Of a stretch of DNA of 64,000 nt, positions 18,366-27,384 are shown in pieces. The notes beneath the pieces were generated by a model, which saw only the letters and a list, made by a program, of their open reading frames with translations, was not told the origin of the DNA and ran no database searches. Origin of the DNA: Candidatus Rubrivivax defluviihabitans (GTDB taxonomy: Bacteria; Pseudomonadota; Gammaproteobacteria; Burkholderiales; Burkholderiaceae_C); assembly GCA_016709385.1 (NCBI GenBank), contig JADJMW010000025.1:148063-212062 (forward strand), written 5' to 3'. The first letter of the stretch is position 1. Each line of letters begins with the position of its first letter. Both the position numbers and the translations under genes were made by a program.

Positions 18366-18371
18366 TATAGT
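18366..18371 (+). promoter_or_regulatory. Candidate -10 box for the GDSL lipoprotein gene
   Basis: TATAGT, 64 bases upstream of the ATG at 18436. A hairpin in the predicted leader (GCGGCG-TTTAG-CGCCGC, 18396-18412) ends 9 bases before the GGAGG ribosome site and could affect translation. Confidence 0.4.
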
Positions 18372-18435
18372 CGTCGCCGCGCACAATGCGACGGCGCGGC
18401 GTTTAGCGCCGCAGTCCCCCTGGAGGAAACACCCG

Positions 18436-19620
18436 ATGAGAAATTTCCGCGCTGCGGCGTTGGCGGGCCTCGCCGCCCTGTTGCTGGCCGCCTGCGGCGG
18501 CAGCGACCCCTACATCCCCGGTTCCGGCAGCCCGGAAGGGGCGCCGACCACGAAGGGCAGCTTCACGGCCCTGGTCTCCTTCGGCGACAGCCTCAGCGAC
18601 GTCGGCGCCTATGCGCCGGCCACTTCGCTCACCGGCAACGGACAGCCACCCTATTTCGGCGGCAAGTTCACCACCAACGGCCCCGGCGGCACGGTGTGGG
18701 TCGAGAACCTGGCCACGGCGCTCGGCCTCGTCGTCACGCCGGCCGAGGTGGGTTTCGCGGGCCAGTCGGTGTTGTGCCCGGCCGCGGCCGTCAACCCGGC
18801 GCTGGCCGGCACCTGCACTGGCTACGGCCAGGGCGGTTCTCGGGTGACCAACCCCGAAGGCATAGGCAAGGCCAGTGGTGCGCTCACGGTGCCGGTGAAG
18901 ACGCAGATCGCCAACCACCTGGCGCGCTTCGGCCGTTTCAAGGACAGCGACCTGATCGTCGTCTTCGCCGGCAACAACGATGCCTTCGCGCAGTTCGGCA
19001 CTTTCGCCGCCAAGGCCGCGCAGATCCAGGCCCAGGCCGCGGCCGGCCAGATCAGCGCCGACCAGGCGAAGAACCTGTTGCTTCAAGCCCAGTTGGCGGG
19101 GCAGGAAGCGATGAAGCACGCGGCCATCGAACTGGGCGGCTATGTCAGGGACGAGATCCTCGCCAAGGGCGGCAAGTACGTTGCCGTGTGGAACCTGCCG
19201 AACTCGGCGCAGACGCCCTTCGGGCAGTCCCTTCCGGCGCAGGTGCGGCCGGTGCTGACGGTGATGGTCGACATCTTCAACCTCTGGCTGCGCGACAGCC
19301 TGACCGGGCTGCCAGTGCAACTCGTCGACGCCAACGCCCAGTTTGCCGATGCCTACGAGAACCCGGCCAAGTACGGCTTCACGAACAACACGGTGCCGGC
19401 CTGCGACGCGGCCAAGATCGCGGCCATCACCGGCGGCGCCATCACCGACGGCTCCTCGCTGTTCTGCAACGCCACCCCCGGCGCGCCTTTCAACGGCCTG
19501 CGCGACGGCGCCGACATCAACACCTGGCAGTTCGCCGATAGCGTGCACCCGACCACCGTTGGCCAGAAGCTGATCAGCGACATCGCGCTGGATTTGCTCA
19601 AGTCCTACGGCTGGATCTGA
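18436..19620 (+). CDS. SGNH/GDSL-family esterase lipoprotein
   Basis: 394 residues with a lipoprotein signal peptide ending LLLAAC (lipobox, lipidated C20), followed by Gly/Ser-rich linker. The GDSL block is SFGDSLSDVGAY with nucleophile S52; a GNND block (AGNNDAF) and the terminal ADSVHPT (Asp-x-x-His) complete the SGNH set. Likely an outer-membrane or periplasmic ester hydrolase acting on lipids or acyl esters. GGAGG ribosome site 9 bases before the ATG. An OmpW-like gene follows after 24 bases, likely the same transcript. Confidence 0.9.
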   Translation: MRNFRAAALAGLAALLLAACGGSDPYIPGSGSPEGAPTTKGSFTALVSFGDSLSDVGAYAPATSLTGNGQPPYFGGKFTTNGPGGTVWVENLATALGLVVTPAEVGFAGQSVLCPAAAVNPALAGTCTGYGQGGSRVTNPEGIGKASGALTVPVKTQIANHLARFGRFKDSDLIVVFAGNNDAFAQFGTFAAKAAQIQAQAAAGQISADQAKNLLLQAQLAGQEAMKHAAIELGGYVRDEILAKGGKYVAVWNLPNSAQTPFGQSLPAQVRPVLTVMVDIFNLWLRDSLTGLPVQLVDANAQFADAYENPAKYGFTNNTVPACDAAKIAAITGGAITDGSSLFCNATPGAPFNGLRDGADINTWQFADSVHPTTVGQKLISDIALDLLKSYGWI

Positions 19621-19644
19621 CCCGCGCCCCGACTGGAGAACCCG

Positions 19645-20286
19645 ATGAACACCCGTCTCCCCACCCTCGCTGCGGCACTCGCCTGCGGCCTCGGCTGCGT
19701 TGCCGTGCAGGCCCAGGACAATGTCGTCAAGGCCGGCATCACCTACTACACCACGAATTCCAGCACCACCGGCATCCAGGGCATCGGCATCCCGCCGGGC
19801 GCCGACGCCGAGACCGGCAACGCGGTCACCGCGATCTTCGTCTACGAGCGCACGCTGACGCCGAATATCGGCGTCGAGCTCGTGCTCGGCATCCCGCCGA
19901 CGATCGAGGCCGACGCCACCGGCACCGTGGCCTTCCTCGGCGACAACATCCTGTCGGCGAAGAACGTCTCGCCCACGCTGCTCTTCAATTACTACTTCGG
20001 TGCGCCCGGCGACACCTGGCGCCCGTACCTGGGCGCGGGCATCAACTACACGCGCTTCACCGACATCAAGTCGAGCCTGGCGCCGCAGGTCGACATGAGC
20101 GATTCGTGGGGCCTGGCCTTGCAGGCCGGCATCAACTACGCCATCGACAAGCAGTGGGGCCTGTTCGCCAGCATCGCGCGCATCGACGTCAAGAGCGACG
20201 TCGTCGCCGTGGCCAGCACCGTGCTGACGACGAGCATCGACTTCAAGCCCGTCACCTACAGCTTCGGCGCTTACTACCGGTTCTGA
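19645..20286 (+). CDS. OmpW family outer-membrane protein
   Basis: 213-residue beta-barrel protein with a cleavable signal peptide (about 1-23, ending VAVQAQ) and the C-terminal aromatic FGAYYRF typical of outer-membrane barrels. OmpW features include the GxGxxYTxF stretch (GAGINYTRF) and PTLLFNYYF. OmpW proteins form narrow eight-stranded channels for small hydrophobic molecules. It lies 24 bases downstream of the GDSL lipoprotein gene, so the two may act together in handling lipid-like substrates. It converges with the DUF2817 gene. Confidence 0.88.
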   Translation: MNTRLPTLAAALACGLGCVAVQAQDNVVKAGITYYTTNSSTTGIQGIGIPPGADAETGNAVTAIFVYERTLTPNIGVELVLGIPPTIEADATGTVAFLGDNILSAKNVSPTLLFNYYFGAPGDTWRPYLGAGINYTRFTDIKSSLAPQVDMSDSWGLALQAGINYAIDKQWGLFASIARIDVKSDVVAVASTVLTTSIDFKPVTYSFGAYYRF

Positions 20287-20321
20287 CCGCCTCCAGGTTC
20301 CGGGCCTCTTGGCGGCTGGCC

Positions 20322-21422
20322 TCAAGTGCGAGCCAGTCCAGCCAACGCCTGCCGCGCCGCTTCCAGCCCTTGCTCCACGATGCGCTGCTTCCAGGCGTCG
20401 GTGTCGGTGTAGAAGGCGTTGCGTACCTGCCGCTTGATGGCGTCGCGCCGTTCGGCGGCGGTTTCGGGGTGGTTCTCCAGCCACTGGTCGGCACGCAGCG
20501 CATGCACCACCTCGTTCAGCGGCACGGTGCCGTATTCCAGCGCGATGCCGGTGTACTCGGCCTGCGGCGCTTCCTCGTAGGCGGCGGTCCACATCAGGCC
20601 CGTGAGCAGCGCCGAAGCGGAGGTGCCGTCGTAGATCGACGTCACCTGCGGCCCCCACCAGGCGCGGGCGCGCTGCAGCGCCGCGGCTTCGTCGCGGCAG
20701 GCAAAGATGCGTTCGCCGTGGCCGCTGGGGCCCAGGCCGGTGTGCAGGTCGATCCAGCCCAGCCGCGTGCAGCGCGTGGCATGTTCCTGCAGCACGTGGC
20801 GCAGCGTCTGCTGGCTCCAGGTGGGGTTGCGGCCGCCGTAGAACAGGCCTTCGGGGTATTCGTGCTGGCCGGCGGAAATGGCAGTCTGCAGGCCGCGTTC
20901 GCCATGCCTTTCGGCGTAGGCGGCCAGGCCGGCTTCGACTTCGGGCGCGGGCGGCCAGGTGGCGGGCACCAGCCAGTGCGCGATCTCGTCGTAGCCGGCA
21001 TTGCGCGGCAACGGCCGGTTGAAGTCGTGCCAGTTGCGGTTCAGGTCCACGTTCTCGTGCGTGGTGCGGCGCAGCCACGAAAAGCCCCAGGGGTTGAGCG
21101 CGTGCAGGTACAGCACGGACACGCCCGCCTGGGCGGCCGCGGCATGAAAACCGGTGTCGGCGAGCAGTGCGTTCTGCACGCCCGAACCGCAGAAGCCTTC
21201 CACGCCATGGCAGGCGCTGCTGACGATGAGCAGGCCCGGCGCGTCGATGGCGCCGTGGCGCGCCACGTCCATGGCCAGCGCTTCTCCGTCGCGGCCGAGC
21301 AGCGGGTGGCGGTGCGACTGCACGACCAGGCCGGCGGCGTCGGCCGCGGCCAGGAATTTGAGCCGCGCCTCGGCGTAGCTCTGCGCGAAGAATTCCGACG
21401 GGTTCAAGCTGCGCCCGGCCAC
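20322..21422 (-). CDS. DUF2817 (M14-like) metallopeptidase
   Basis: About 366 residues, related to M14 carboxypeptidases. Probable zinc ligands are in SSACHGVEGFCGSG (His and Glu) and IDLHTGLGPSGHGE (His); a conserved late Glu is in ALEYGTVPLNEV. No signal peptide. The frame has no suitable ATG: either the GTG at 21422 or the TTG at 21407 serves as start. The GTG overlaps the stop region of the M20 gene upstream, so translation is probably coupled. Together the two would degrade or deacylate peptides or amino-acid conjugates. Function of DUF2817 enzymes is not established. Confidence 0.82.
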   Translation of the reverse strand: MAGRSLNPSEFFAQSYAEARLKFLAAADAAGLVVQSHRHPLLGRDGEALAMDVARHGAIDAPGLLIVSSACHGVEGFCGSGVQNALLADTGFHAAAAQAGVSVLYLHALNPWGFSWLRRTTHENVDLNRNWHDFNRPLPRNAGYDEIAHWLVPATWPPAPEVEAGLAAYAERHGERGLQTAISAGQHEYPEGLFYGGRNPTWSQQTLRHVLQEHATRCTRLGWIDLHTGLGPSGHGERIFACRDEAAALQRARAWWGPQVTSIYDGTSASALLTGLMWTAAYEEAPQAEYTGIALEYGTVPLNEVVHALRADQWLENHPETAAERRDAIKRQVRNAFYTDTDAWKQRIVEQGLEAARQALAGLART

Positions 21423-21426
21423 CGGT

Positions 21427-22650
21427 TCAGCCGGCCTTTTCCGTGGCGGCCGCGGCCGGCGCCGGCCCGGCCAGCCATTCCTCGGCCAGGCGCACCCAGG
21501 CCGTGGCGCCCAGCGGGATGAGCTCGTCGTTGAAGTCATAGCTGGGGTTGTGCAGCATGCACGGGCCCAGGCCGTGGCCGCCTTCGCGGTGGCTGCCGTC
21601 GCCGTTGCCGATGGCGAAATAGCAGCCCGGCTTGGCCTGCAGGAAGAAGGAGAAATCCTCGGCGCCCATGGTCGGCTCGAAGGCCACCACGTTCTCGGCA
21701 CCGACCACGCCCGACAGCACGCGGCGCACGAATTCGGTCTCGGCCGGGTGGTTGACCGTGGGCGGGTAGTTGCGCGTGAAGCTGAATTCGCAGGTCGCGC
21801 CGAAGGCGGCGCACAAGTTCTCGGCCACCTGCTTCATGCGCTGCTCGATGAGGTCCAGCGTCTCGATCGAGAAGGTGCGCACGGTGCCGCGCAACTCGGC
21901 GAAATCGGGCACCACGTTGGTGGCTTCGCCGGCGTGGATCATGGTCACCGACAGCACGCCGGGGTCGATGGGCTTGCGGTTGCGCGTGACGATGGTCTGG
22001 AACGCCATCACCAGCTGGCAGGCCACCGGCACCGGGTCGATGCCCAGGTGCGGCAGGGCGGCGTGGCTGCCCTTGCCGCGCACGACGATGCGGAATTCGT
22101 TGCTGCTGGCCAGCATGGCGCCGGGGTTGACGCCGATCATGCCCACCTTCATGCCCGGCCAGTTGTGGGCGCCGAAGATGGCCTCCATGGGGAACTTTTC
22201 GAACAGGCCGTCCTTGATCATCTCGCGCGCGCCGCCGCCGCCTTCCTCGGCGGGCTGGAAGACCAGGTAGACGGTGCCGTCGAAATTGCGGTGCCGGCTC
22301 AGGTGCTTGGCCGCTGCCAGCAGCATGGCGGTGTGGCCGTCGTGGCCGCAGGCGTGCATCTTGCCGGGGTGGCGGCTGGCATGCGCGAAGCCGTTGTGCT
22401 CGGTCATCGGCAGCGCGTCGATATCGGCGCGCAGGCCCACGGCGCGCGGGCTGCTGCCGTTCCTGACGATGCCCACCACGCCGGTCTTGCCCAAGCCGCG
22501 GTGCACCGGAATGCCCCAGTCGGTGAGCGCCTTGGCAATGACGTCGGCGGTGCGCTCCTCCTCGAAGCACAGCTCGGGGTGGGCGTGGATGTCGCGCCGG
22601 ATGGCGGTGATGGCGGCGGCGTCGGCGAGGATGGGCTCGATGATCTGCAT
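21427..22650 (-). CDS. M20D family amidohydrolase (hippurate hydrolase-like)
   Basis: 407-residue cytoplasmic amidohydrolase. Metal-binding residues are seen in MHACGHDGHTAM and the catalytic glutamate pair in FQPAEEGGGGA; GKGSHAALPHLGIDP is the dimerisation/lid region and TMGAEDFSFFLQ is the last conserved block. Members hydrolyse N-acyl amino acids such as hippurate or N-acetyl amino acids; specificity cannot be read from sequence. Start MQIIEPI at ATG 22650 with GGAG just upstream. Divergent from the molybdopterin oxidoreductase gene with a 77-base gap. Confidence 0.94.
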   Translation of the reverse strand: MQIIEPILADAAAITAIRRDIHAHPELCFEEERTADVIAKALTDWGIPVHRGLGKTGVVGIVRNGSSPRAVGLRADIDALPMTEHNGFAHASRHPGKMHACGHDGHTAMLLAAAKHLSRHRNFDGTVYLVFQPAEEGGGGAREMIKDGLFEKFPMEAIFGAHNWPGMKVGMIGVNPGAMLASSNEFRIVVRGKGSHAALPHLGIDPVPVACQLVMAFQTIVTRNRKPIDPGVLSVTMIHAGEATNVVPDFAELRGTVRTFSIETLDLIEQRMKQVAENLCAAFGATCEFSFTRNYPPTVNHPAETEFVRRVLSGVVGAENVVAFEPTMGAEDFSFFLQAKPGCYFAIGNGDGSHREGGHGLGPCMLHNPSYDFNDELIPLGATAWVRLAEEWLAGPAPAAAATEKAG

Positions 22651-22727
22651 GGGGGTCTCCGGCCTGGGTTGCGCAACATCTTAGCCGTGGCGCCGGCCGA
22701 TTGCCGCCGCTGTGGCACAGTGCGCGC

Positions 22728-24809
22728 ATGGCCGCCATGGTTACCGAGTCCCCCGATGTCCGCGTCGTGCGCGCCGCCTGCCCGCACGACTGCCCGGACA
22801 CCTGCGCGCTGCAGGTCACCGTGCAGCAGGGGCGCGCGGTGCGCATCCAGGGCGACCCCGACCACCCCACGACGCATGGGGCGCTGTGCACCAAGGTCAG
22901 CCGCTACGCCGAGCGCAGCTACCACCCCGAGCGTGTGCTCACGCCTTTGAAGCGCAGCGGCCCCAAGGGCGGCGGCCGCTTCGAACCGGTGGGCTGGGAC
23001 GAGGCGCTGGACGCCATCGCGGCGCGCCTGCGGGCGATCGCGGCACGGGGACCGGACGCAGCCCAGGCCATCCTGCCCTACAGCTACGCCGGCACCATGG
23101 GCCTGGTGCAGGGCGACGGCATGGCGGCGCGCTTCTTCCACAAGCTGGGCGCCAGCCTGCTGGACCGCACCATCTGCTCCAGCGCCGGCGGCGAGGCGCT
23201 GGCCGCCACCTACGGCGGCAAGGTCGGGATGCACCTGGAATTCTTCGCCGAGAGCCGGCTGGTCCTGATCTGGGGCAGCAACCCCATCACCAGCAGCGTG
23301 CACTTCTGGACTTTCGCTCAACAGGCCAAGCGCGCCGGCGCCAGGCTGATCTGCATCGACCCGCGGCGCACCGATACCGCCGACAAGTGCCACCAGCACA
23401 TCGCTTTGCTGCCGGGCACCGACGGCGCGCTGGCGCTGGGGGTGATGCACGAGCTGATCGAGCACGACTGGCTGGACCACGACTACATCGAACGCCATGT
23501 CGATGGCTGGCCGGCGCTGCGTGAACGCGCGTTGCAGTGGCCGCCCGAACGTGCGGCCGTGGTGTGCGGCATCACCGCAGAAGAAGTGCGCGGCCTGGCG
23601 CGCGATTACGGCAACACCGGGCCGGCGGCGATCCGCCTCAACTACGGCATGCAGCGCGTGCACGGTGGCGGCAATGCCGTGCGGCTGGTCGCGATGCTGC
23701 CCTGCCTGGTGGGGGCCTGGCGGCACCGCGCCGGCGGGCTGCTGTTGTCCAGTTCGGGCTGGTTCCGTGGCGCGCGGCGCGACGCCTGGCTGCAGCGGCC
23801 CGATCTGCTGGCGGGGCGCACGCCGCGCACCATCAATATGGTCACCATCGGCGACGACCTGAACCGCGAATCGTCGCCGGTCTTCGGGCCGCGCATCGAG
23901 GCCGTGGTCGTCTACAACAGCAACCCGGTGGCGGTGGCGCCCGAAAGCGCAAAGGTGGCGCGCGGCTTTGCGCGCGAAGACCTCTTCACCGTGGTGCTGG
24001 AGCATTTCCTCACCGACACCGCCGACCATGCCGACTACGTGCTGCCGGCCACCACGCAGCTGGAGCACTGGGACGCGCACACCGCGTACGGCCACACCTA
24101 TGCGCTGCTCAATCAGCCGGCGATCCCACCGCTGGGCCAGGCGCGGTCGAATGCGGCCATCTTCCGTGCGCTGGCCGCGCGACTTGGTTTCACTGAAGAG
24201 TGTTTTGCCGACAGCGACGAGGCCATGGCACGCGGCGCCTTCGAGGCCGACCGCGTCGACCCGGCGGCCTTGCGCGAGCAGGGCTGGGCCAAGCTCAAGG
24301 TCGCCGACGCGCCCTTTGCCGGGGGCGGATTTCCCACCGCCAGCGGCAAGGCCGTGGCCGACGCCCCCGGCTTGGGTGTGCCCGACCATGTGCCGAACCA
24401 CGAAAGTGTGTTGTCGGCACCCGAACTCGCCGCGCGCTTCCCGCTGGCGATGATCTCGCCACCAGCGCGCCATTTCCTGAACTCCAGCTTCGTCAACGTG
24501 GCGAGCCTGCGCGCCGCCGAGCGTGAGCCGCTGCTGGAAATCCACCCGCTGGACGCGGCCGCGCGCGGCATCGCCAACGGCGCCGTGGTGCGCGTCTTCA
24601 ACGACCGCGGCGACTACCTTTGCAAGGCCGAGCTGAGCGAACGCGCGCGGCCCGGCGTCGTCAATGGCCTCGGCGTGTGGTGGCGCAAATTCGGTCTGGC
24701 CGGCACCAATGTCAACCAGCTCACGCACCAACGGCTCACCGACATGGGCCGTGCGCCGACCTTCTACGACTGCCTGGTCGAGGTCGAGCCGGGCGGGGTG
24801 CCGGCCTGA
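22728..24809 (+). CDS. Molybdopterin oxidoreductase family protein
   Basis: 693-residue cytoplasmic member of the DMSO reductase superfamily. The N-terminus binds a 4Fe-4S cluster (CPHDCPDTC, then LCTKV), followed by the molybdopterin domain and the C-terminal molydop-binding domain (RFPLAMISPPARHFLNSSF ... GLAGTNVNQLT). ATG 22728 is chosen; a second ATG at 22737 is equally possible, and the TTG upstream at 22701 is less likely. No Tat signal and no electron-transfer subunit is encoded next to it. The substrate is not evident. Confidence 0.92.
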   Translation: MAAMVTESPDVRVVRAACPHDCPDTCALQVTVQQGRAVRIQGDPDHPTTHGALCTKVSRYAERSYHPERVLTPLKRSGPKGGGRFEPVGWDEALDAIAARLRAIAARGPDAAQAILPYSYAGTMGLVQGDGMAARFFHKLGASLLDRTICSSAGGEALAATYGGKVGMHLEFFAESRLVLIWGSNPITSSVHFWTFAQQAKRAGARLICIDPRRTDTADKCHQHIALLPGTDGALALGVMHELIEHDWLDHDYIERHVDGWPALRERALQWPPERAAVVCGITAEEVRGLARDYGNTGPAAIRLNYGMQRVHGGGNAVRLVAMLPCLVGAWRHRAGGLLLSSSGWFRGARRDAWLQRPDLLAGRTPRTINMVTIGDDLNRESSPVFGPRIEAVVVYNSNPVAVAPESAKVARGFAREDLFTVVLEHFLTDTADHADYVLPATTQLEHWDAHTAYGHTYALLNQPAIPPLGQARSNAAIFRALAARLGFTEECFADSDEAMARGAFEADRVDPAALREQGWAKLKVADAPFAGGGFPTASGKAVADAPGLGVPDHVPNHESVLSAPELAARFPLAMISPPARHFLNSSFVNVASLRAAEREPLLEIHPLDAAARGIANGAVVRVFNDRGDYLCKAELSERARPGVVNGLGVWWRKFGLAGTNVNQLTHQRLTDMGRAPTFYDCLVEVEPGGVPA

Positions 24810-24811
24810 AT

Positions 24812-25903
24812 GTGGCGCGCGGCGCGGTCTGGCTGATGGCGGGTGCTTCGGTGCTGGGCGCGGCGGCGCTCGCGGTGGCCGCGAGTTGCCTGGGCAGCGG
24901 CTGCAGTTCGCTGGGCTATTACGCGCAGGCCGCCGGCGGCCATGTCGACCTGCTGCAGCGTTCGCGCCCGGTGGCCGACTGGCTGGCCGACGAGACCACG
25001 CCGCCGGCGCTGCGCGAACGCCTGCTGCTCACCCAGCGCGTGCGCGACTTCGCGGTGAGCGAACTGAAGCTGCCCGACAACGCCAGCTACCGGCGTTATG
25101 CCGACCTGGAGCGCGGCGCCGTGGTCTGGAACGTGGTGGCCGCGCCCGAGCTTTCGCTCACGCTCAAGACCTGGTGCTTTCCGGTGCTGGGCTGCGTGGG
25201 CTACCGGGGCTATTTCAGCCGCGAGGAAGCCGACGCGCTGGCCACGCAGCTGAAGGCCGAAGGCTGGGAGGTCAGCGTCTACGGCGTGCCCGCCTATTCC
25301 ACTTTGGGCTGGAGCAACTGGATGGGCGGCGATCCGCTGCTCAATACCTTCGTGCTCTGGCCCGAAGGCGAACTGGCGCGGCTGGTCTTCCACGAACTCG
25401 CGCACCAGGTGGCCTATGCCGACGACGACACGACGTTCAACGAATCCTTTGCCACCGCGGTGGAACGCCTCGGCGGCCGGCGCTGGCTGGAGCAGCGGGC
25501 CACACCGCAGGCGCGCGCCGAGTACGCGGCGCTGGACGCGCGGCGGCAGGATTTCCGCGCCCTGACGCTGAAGGTGCGGGGGGAGCTCGAGGCCGTCTAT
25601 GCCAGCGCACTGCCCGACGCCGCCAAGCGCGAGCGCAAGGCCGACGTGCTGGCGGCCATGCGGGACGAATATGCAACGCTCAAGACCACGCGCTGGGGCG
25701 GGTTCGCCGGCTACGACGGCTGGTTCGCCCGCGCCAACAATGCGGCTTTCGGCGTGCAGGCGGCCTATTTCGAACTGGTGCCGGCCTTCGAGCAACGCTT
25801 CGAACGCAGTGGCGGCGACTTCGAGCGCTTCTACGCCGACGTGCGGCAGCTCGCGGCCTTGCCGAAGGACGAGCGGCGCGCCAAACTTCTGGCCTCCCAC
25901 TGA
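24812..25903 (+). CDS. Putative zinc aminopeptidase (DUF2265/Aminopep family) lipoprotein
   Basis: About 363 residues. The N-terminus is hydrophobic and ends in a lipobox (LGSGC), then SSLGYYAQAAGGHVDLL, which is the standard beginning of this family. A zinc site HELAHQ lies around residue 195, followed by a conserved glutamate in NESFATAVE. The start is likely GTG 24812, two bases after the preceding stop; an in-frame ATG at 24836 would shorten the signal peptide. Follows the molybdopterin gene without a spacer, probably co-transcribed. Confidence 0.86.
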   Translation: MARGAVWLMAGASVLGAAALAVAASCLGSGCSSLGYYAQAAGGHVDLLQRSRPVADWLADETTPPALRERLLLTQRVRDFAVSELKLPDNASYRRYADLERGAVVWNVVAAPELSLTLKTWCFPVLGCVGYRGYFSREEADALATQLKAEGWEVSVYGVPAYSTLGWSNWMGGDPLLNTFVLWPEGELARLVFHELAHQVAYADDDTTFNESFATAVERLGGRRWLEQRATPQARAEYAALDARRQDFRALTLKVRGELEAVYASALPDAAKRERKADVLAAMRDEYATLKTTRWGGFAGYDGWFARANNAAFGVQAAYFELVPAFEQRFERSGGDFERFYADVRQLAALPKDERRAKLLASH

Positions 25904-25919
25904 ACAGGACACCCCCGAC

Positions 25920-26282
25920 ATGGCCGACATCCGCATCCACCGCGAACACCAACTGGGCCTGGCCAAGGCACGCAAGGTGGCCTGGGCCTGGGCCGAACAG
26001 GTGGAGCAGAAATTCGACATGGCCTGCACGGTGATCGAAGGCGAGCTCAGCGACACCGTGGAGTTCAAGCGCACGGGCGTCAGCGGCCGGCTGATCGTGG
26101 CGCCCGACCATTTCGACCTCGACGCCAAGCTCGGCTTCCTGCTCGGCGCCTTCAGCAAGACCATCGAGCACGAGATCGAGAAGAACCTCGACACGCTGCT
26201 GAGCAAGAGTGGCAACGGTGGCGCGCGCAAGACGGCGGCCGCGGCGAAGACGGCTGCGGCGAAGAAGGGCACGAGCCGCTGA
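25920..26282 (+). CDS. Polyhydroxyalkanoic acid system family protein
   Basis: 120-residue protein of the PHA_gran_rgn family (a small protein encoded near PHA genes). It begins MADIRIHREHQLGLAKARKVAWAWAE and the fold continues to about residue 95; the tail is a low-complexity Ala/Lys stretch (RKTAAAAKTAAAKKG) reminiscent of histone-like phasins, which may bind DNA or the granule. The ATG is 16 bases after the aminopeptidase stop. Not linked to phaC, which lies 12 kb upstream. Confidence 0.82.
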   Translation: MADIRIHREHQLGLAKARKVAWAWAEQVEQKFDMACTVIEGELSDTVEFKRTGVSGRLIVAPDHFDLDAKLGFLLGAFSKTIEHEIEKNLDTLLSKSGNGGARKTAAAAKTAAAKKGTSR

Positions 26283-26362
26283 CGGGGTCTTGGCCGGGCG
26301 TGCGAGCGTGGTCGTCGTGGCCTGTCTAGACTCTCCCTCTTCGTTTGTCGCGCCATCCGACC

Positions 26363-26956
26363 ATGACCTCGTCCACCCCGATTGCCGCCGCCGCCATGAT
26401 GCTGGCCCTGGCTGCGCTGTCCACGCCCGCGCACGCACAGTCGACCGCGCCGCCAGCGCAAGCCGCCGCGGCGGTCTGCCCGCCGCTGCTGCAGCACACC
26501 TTCGGCCGCCTGCAGGACGACAAGCCGCAGCCGCTATGCCAGTACGCCGGCAAGGTGCTGCTGGTGGTGAATACCGCCAGCTACTGCGGCTACACCAGCC
26601 AGTACGAAGGGCTGGAGGCGCTGCACGCGAAATACGCCGCCCGCGGCCTGGTGGTGATGGGCTTCCCGTCGAACGACTTCAACCAGGAGTCCGACGACAA
26701 GGCCAAGATCGCCGAGTTGTGCTTCAACACCTACGGCGTGAAATTCCCGATGTTCGCGCCGAGCAAGGTCACCGGCCGCGACGCGAATGTGCTGTTCGCC
26801 GGCCTGGCGCAGGCCACGGGGCAGCCGCCGAAGTGGAATTTCCACAAGTACGTGGTCGACCGCCAGGGCAAGCCGGTGGCCGCCTATCCCAGCCGCGTGG
26901 CCCCGGGCGATGCGACGCTGGTGGCCGCCATCGAGAAGGCGCTGGCGCAGCCTTGA
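26363..26956 (+). CDS. Glutathione peroxidase with signal peptide
   Basis: 197 residues. A signal peptide (about 1-26, ending TPAHAQ) is followed by a glutathione-peroxidase domain: NTASYCGYTSQYEGLEAL (peroxidatic Cys instead of selenocysteine), FPSNDFNQ (Gln of the catalytic set) and WNFHKYVVDRQG (catalytic Trp/Asn). Most bacterial GPx proteins are cytoplasmic, so an exported copy suggests peroxide or lipid-peroxide defence in the periplasm, probably thioredoxin- rather than glutathione-driven. The ATG at 26363 gives the cleanest signal peptide. Convergent with the ACBP gene; a GGCGCC-loop-GGCGCC hairpin (26967-26983) follows the stop. Confidence 0.9.
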   Translation: MTSSTPIAAAAMMLALAALSTPAHAQSTAPPAQAAAAVCPPLLQHTFGRLQDDKPQPLCQYAGKVLLVVNTASYCGYTSQYEGLEALHAKYAARGLVVMGFPSNDFNQESDDKAKIAELCFNTYGVKFPMFAPSKVTGRDANVLFAGLAQATGQPPKWNFHKYVVDRQGKPVAAYPSRVAPGDATLVAAIEKALAQP

Positions 26957-26966
26957 GAGCCGGACG

Positions 26967-26983
26967 GGCGCCGGGCAGGCGCC
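26967..26983. terminator. GC hairpin between convergent gpx and acbP genes
   Basis: GGCGCC-GGGCA-GGCGCC. Sits 10 bases after the glutathione peroxidase stop and 34 before the ACBP stop. No T-run, so a weak or bidirectional termination role is only inferred. Confidence 0.35.
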
Positions 26984-27016
26984 GAACGGCTGCAGCGCCG
27001 CGCCGGTGCGGCAGGC

Positions 27017-27271
27017 CTATTTCAGCGATTCGATCAGGTCCACGTATTCCTGCATCGCTGCTTCGCTGCTCTTGCCCTTGATCGCCGCCCAGGCGTCGTA
27101 CTTGGCGCGGCCCACCATGTCGGTGAAGCCCGGGCGCTTGCCCTCGCAGTCGCCTTCGGTGGCCTGCTTGTATAGCGCATAGATCTTCAGCAGCGTCATG
27201 TTGTCCGGTTTTTCGGGCAGCTGCTTGCTCTCGGCGACGGCCTTGTCGAAGGCGGTCTTGAGTTTGGCCAT
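27017..27271 (-). CDS. Acyl-CoA-binding protein
   Basis: 84-residue acyl-CoA-binding protein (ACBP), a four-helix cytosolic carrier of long-chain acyl-CoA. The conserved ligand-binding block is intact: LLKIYALYKQATEGDC, then KRPGFTDMVGRAKYDAWAAIKG. ACBPs are common in eukaryotes and in a subset of proteobacteria. It is divergent from the wax ester synthase/DGAT gene with 113 bases between, so the two may share control and the protein may hand acyl-CoA to that enzyme. Confidence 0.95.
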   Translation of the reverse strand: MAKLKTAFDKAVAESKQLPEKPDNMTLLKIYALYKQATEGDCEGKRPGFTDMVGRAKYDAWAAIKGKSSEAAMQEYVDLIESLK

Positions 27272-27384
27272 GGCGGGGTCTCCTGTGCTGTCGGGTTCGT
27301 GGGTGAAAATGCAGGCTTGACGGGCCGCATGTTACCCAGCATCGTGCCCGGCCGTCCCTTCCCGCCCCGAACTGGAGATTTCCG

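Noticed and set aside
24836..24838. ATG start for the aminopeptidase lipoprotein
   Set aside because: It would remove the positively charged start of the signal peptide; GTG 24812 right after the previous stop fits better, although the ATG cannot be excluded.
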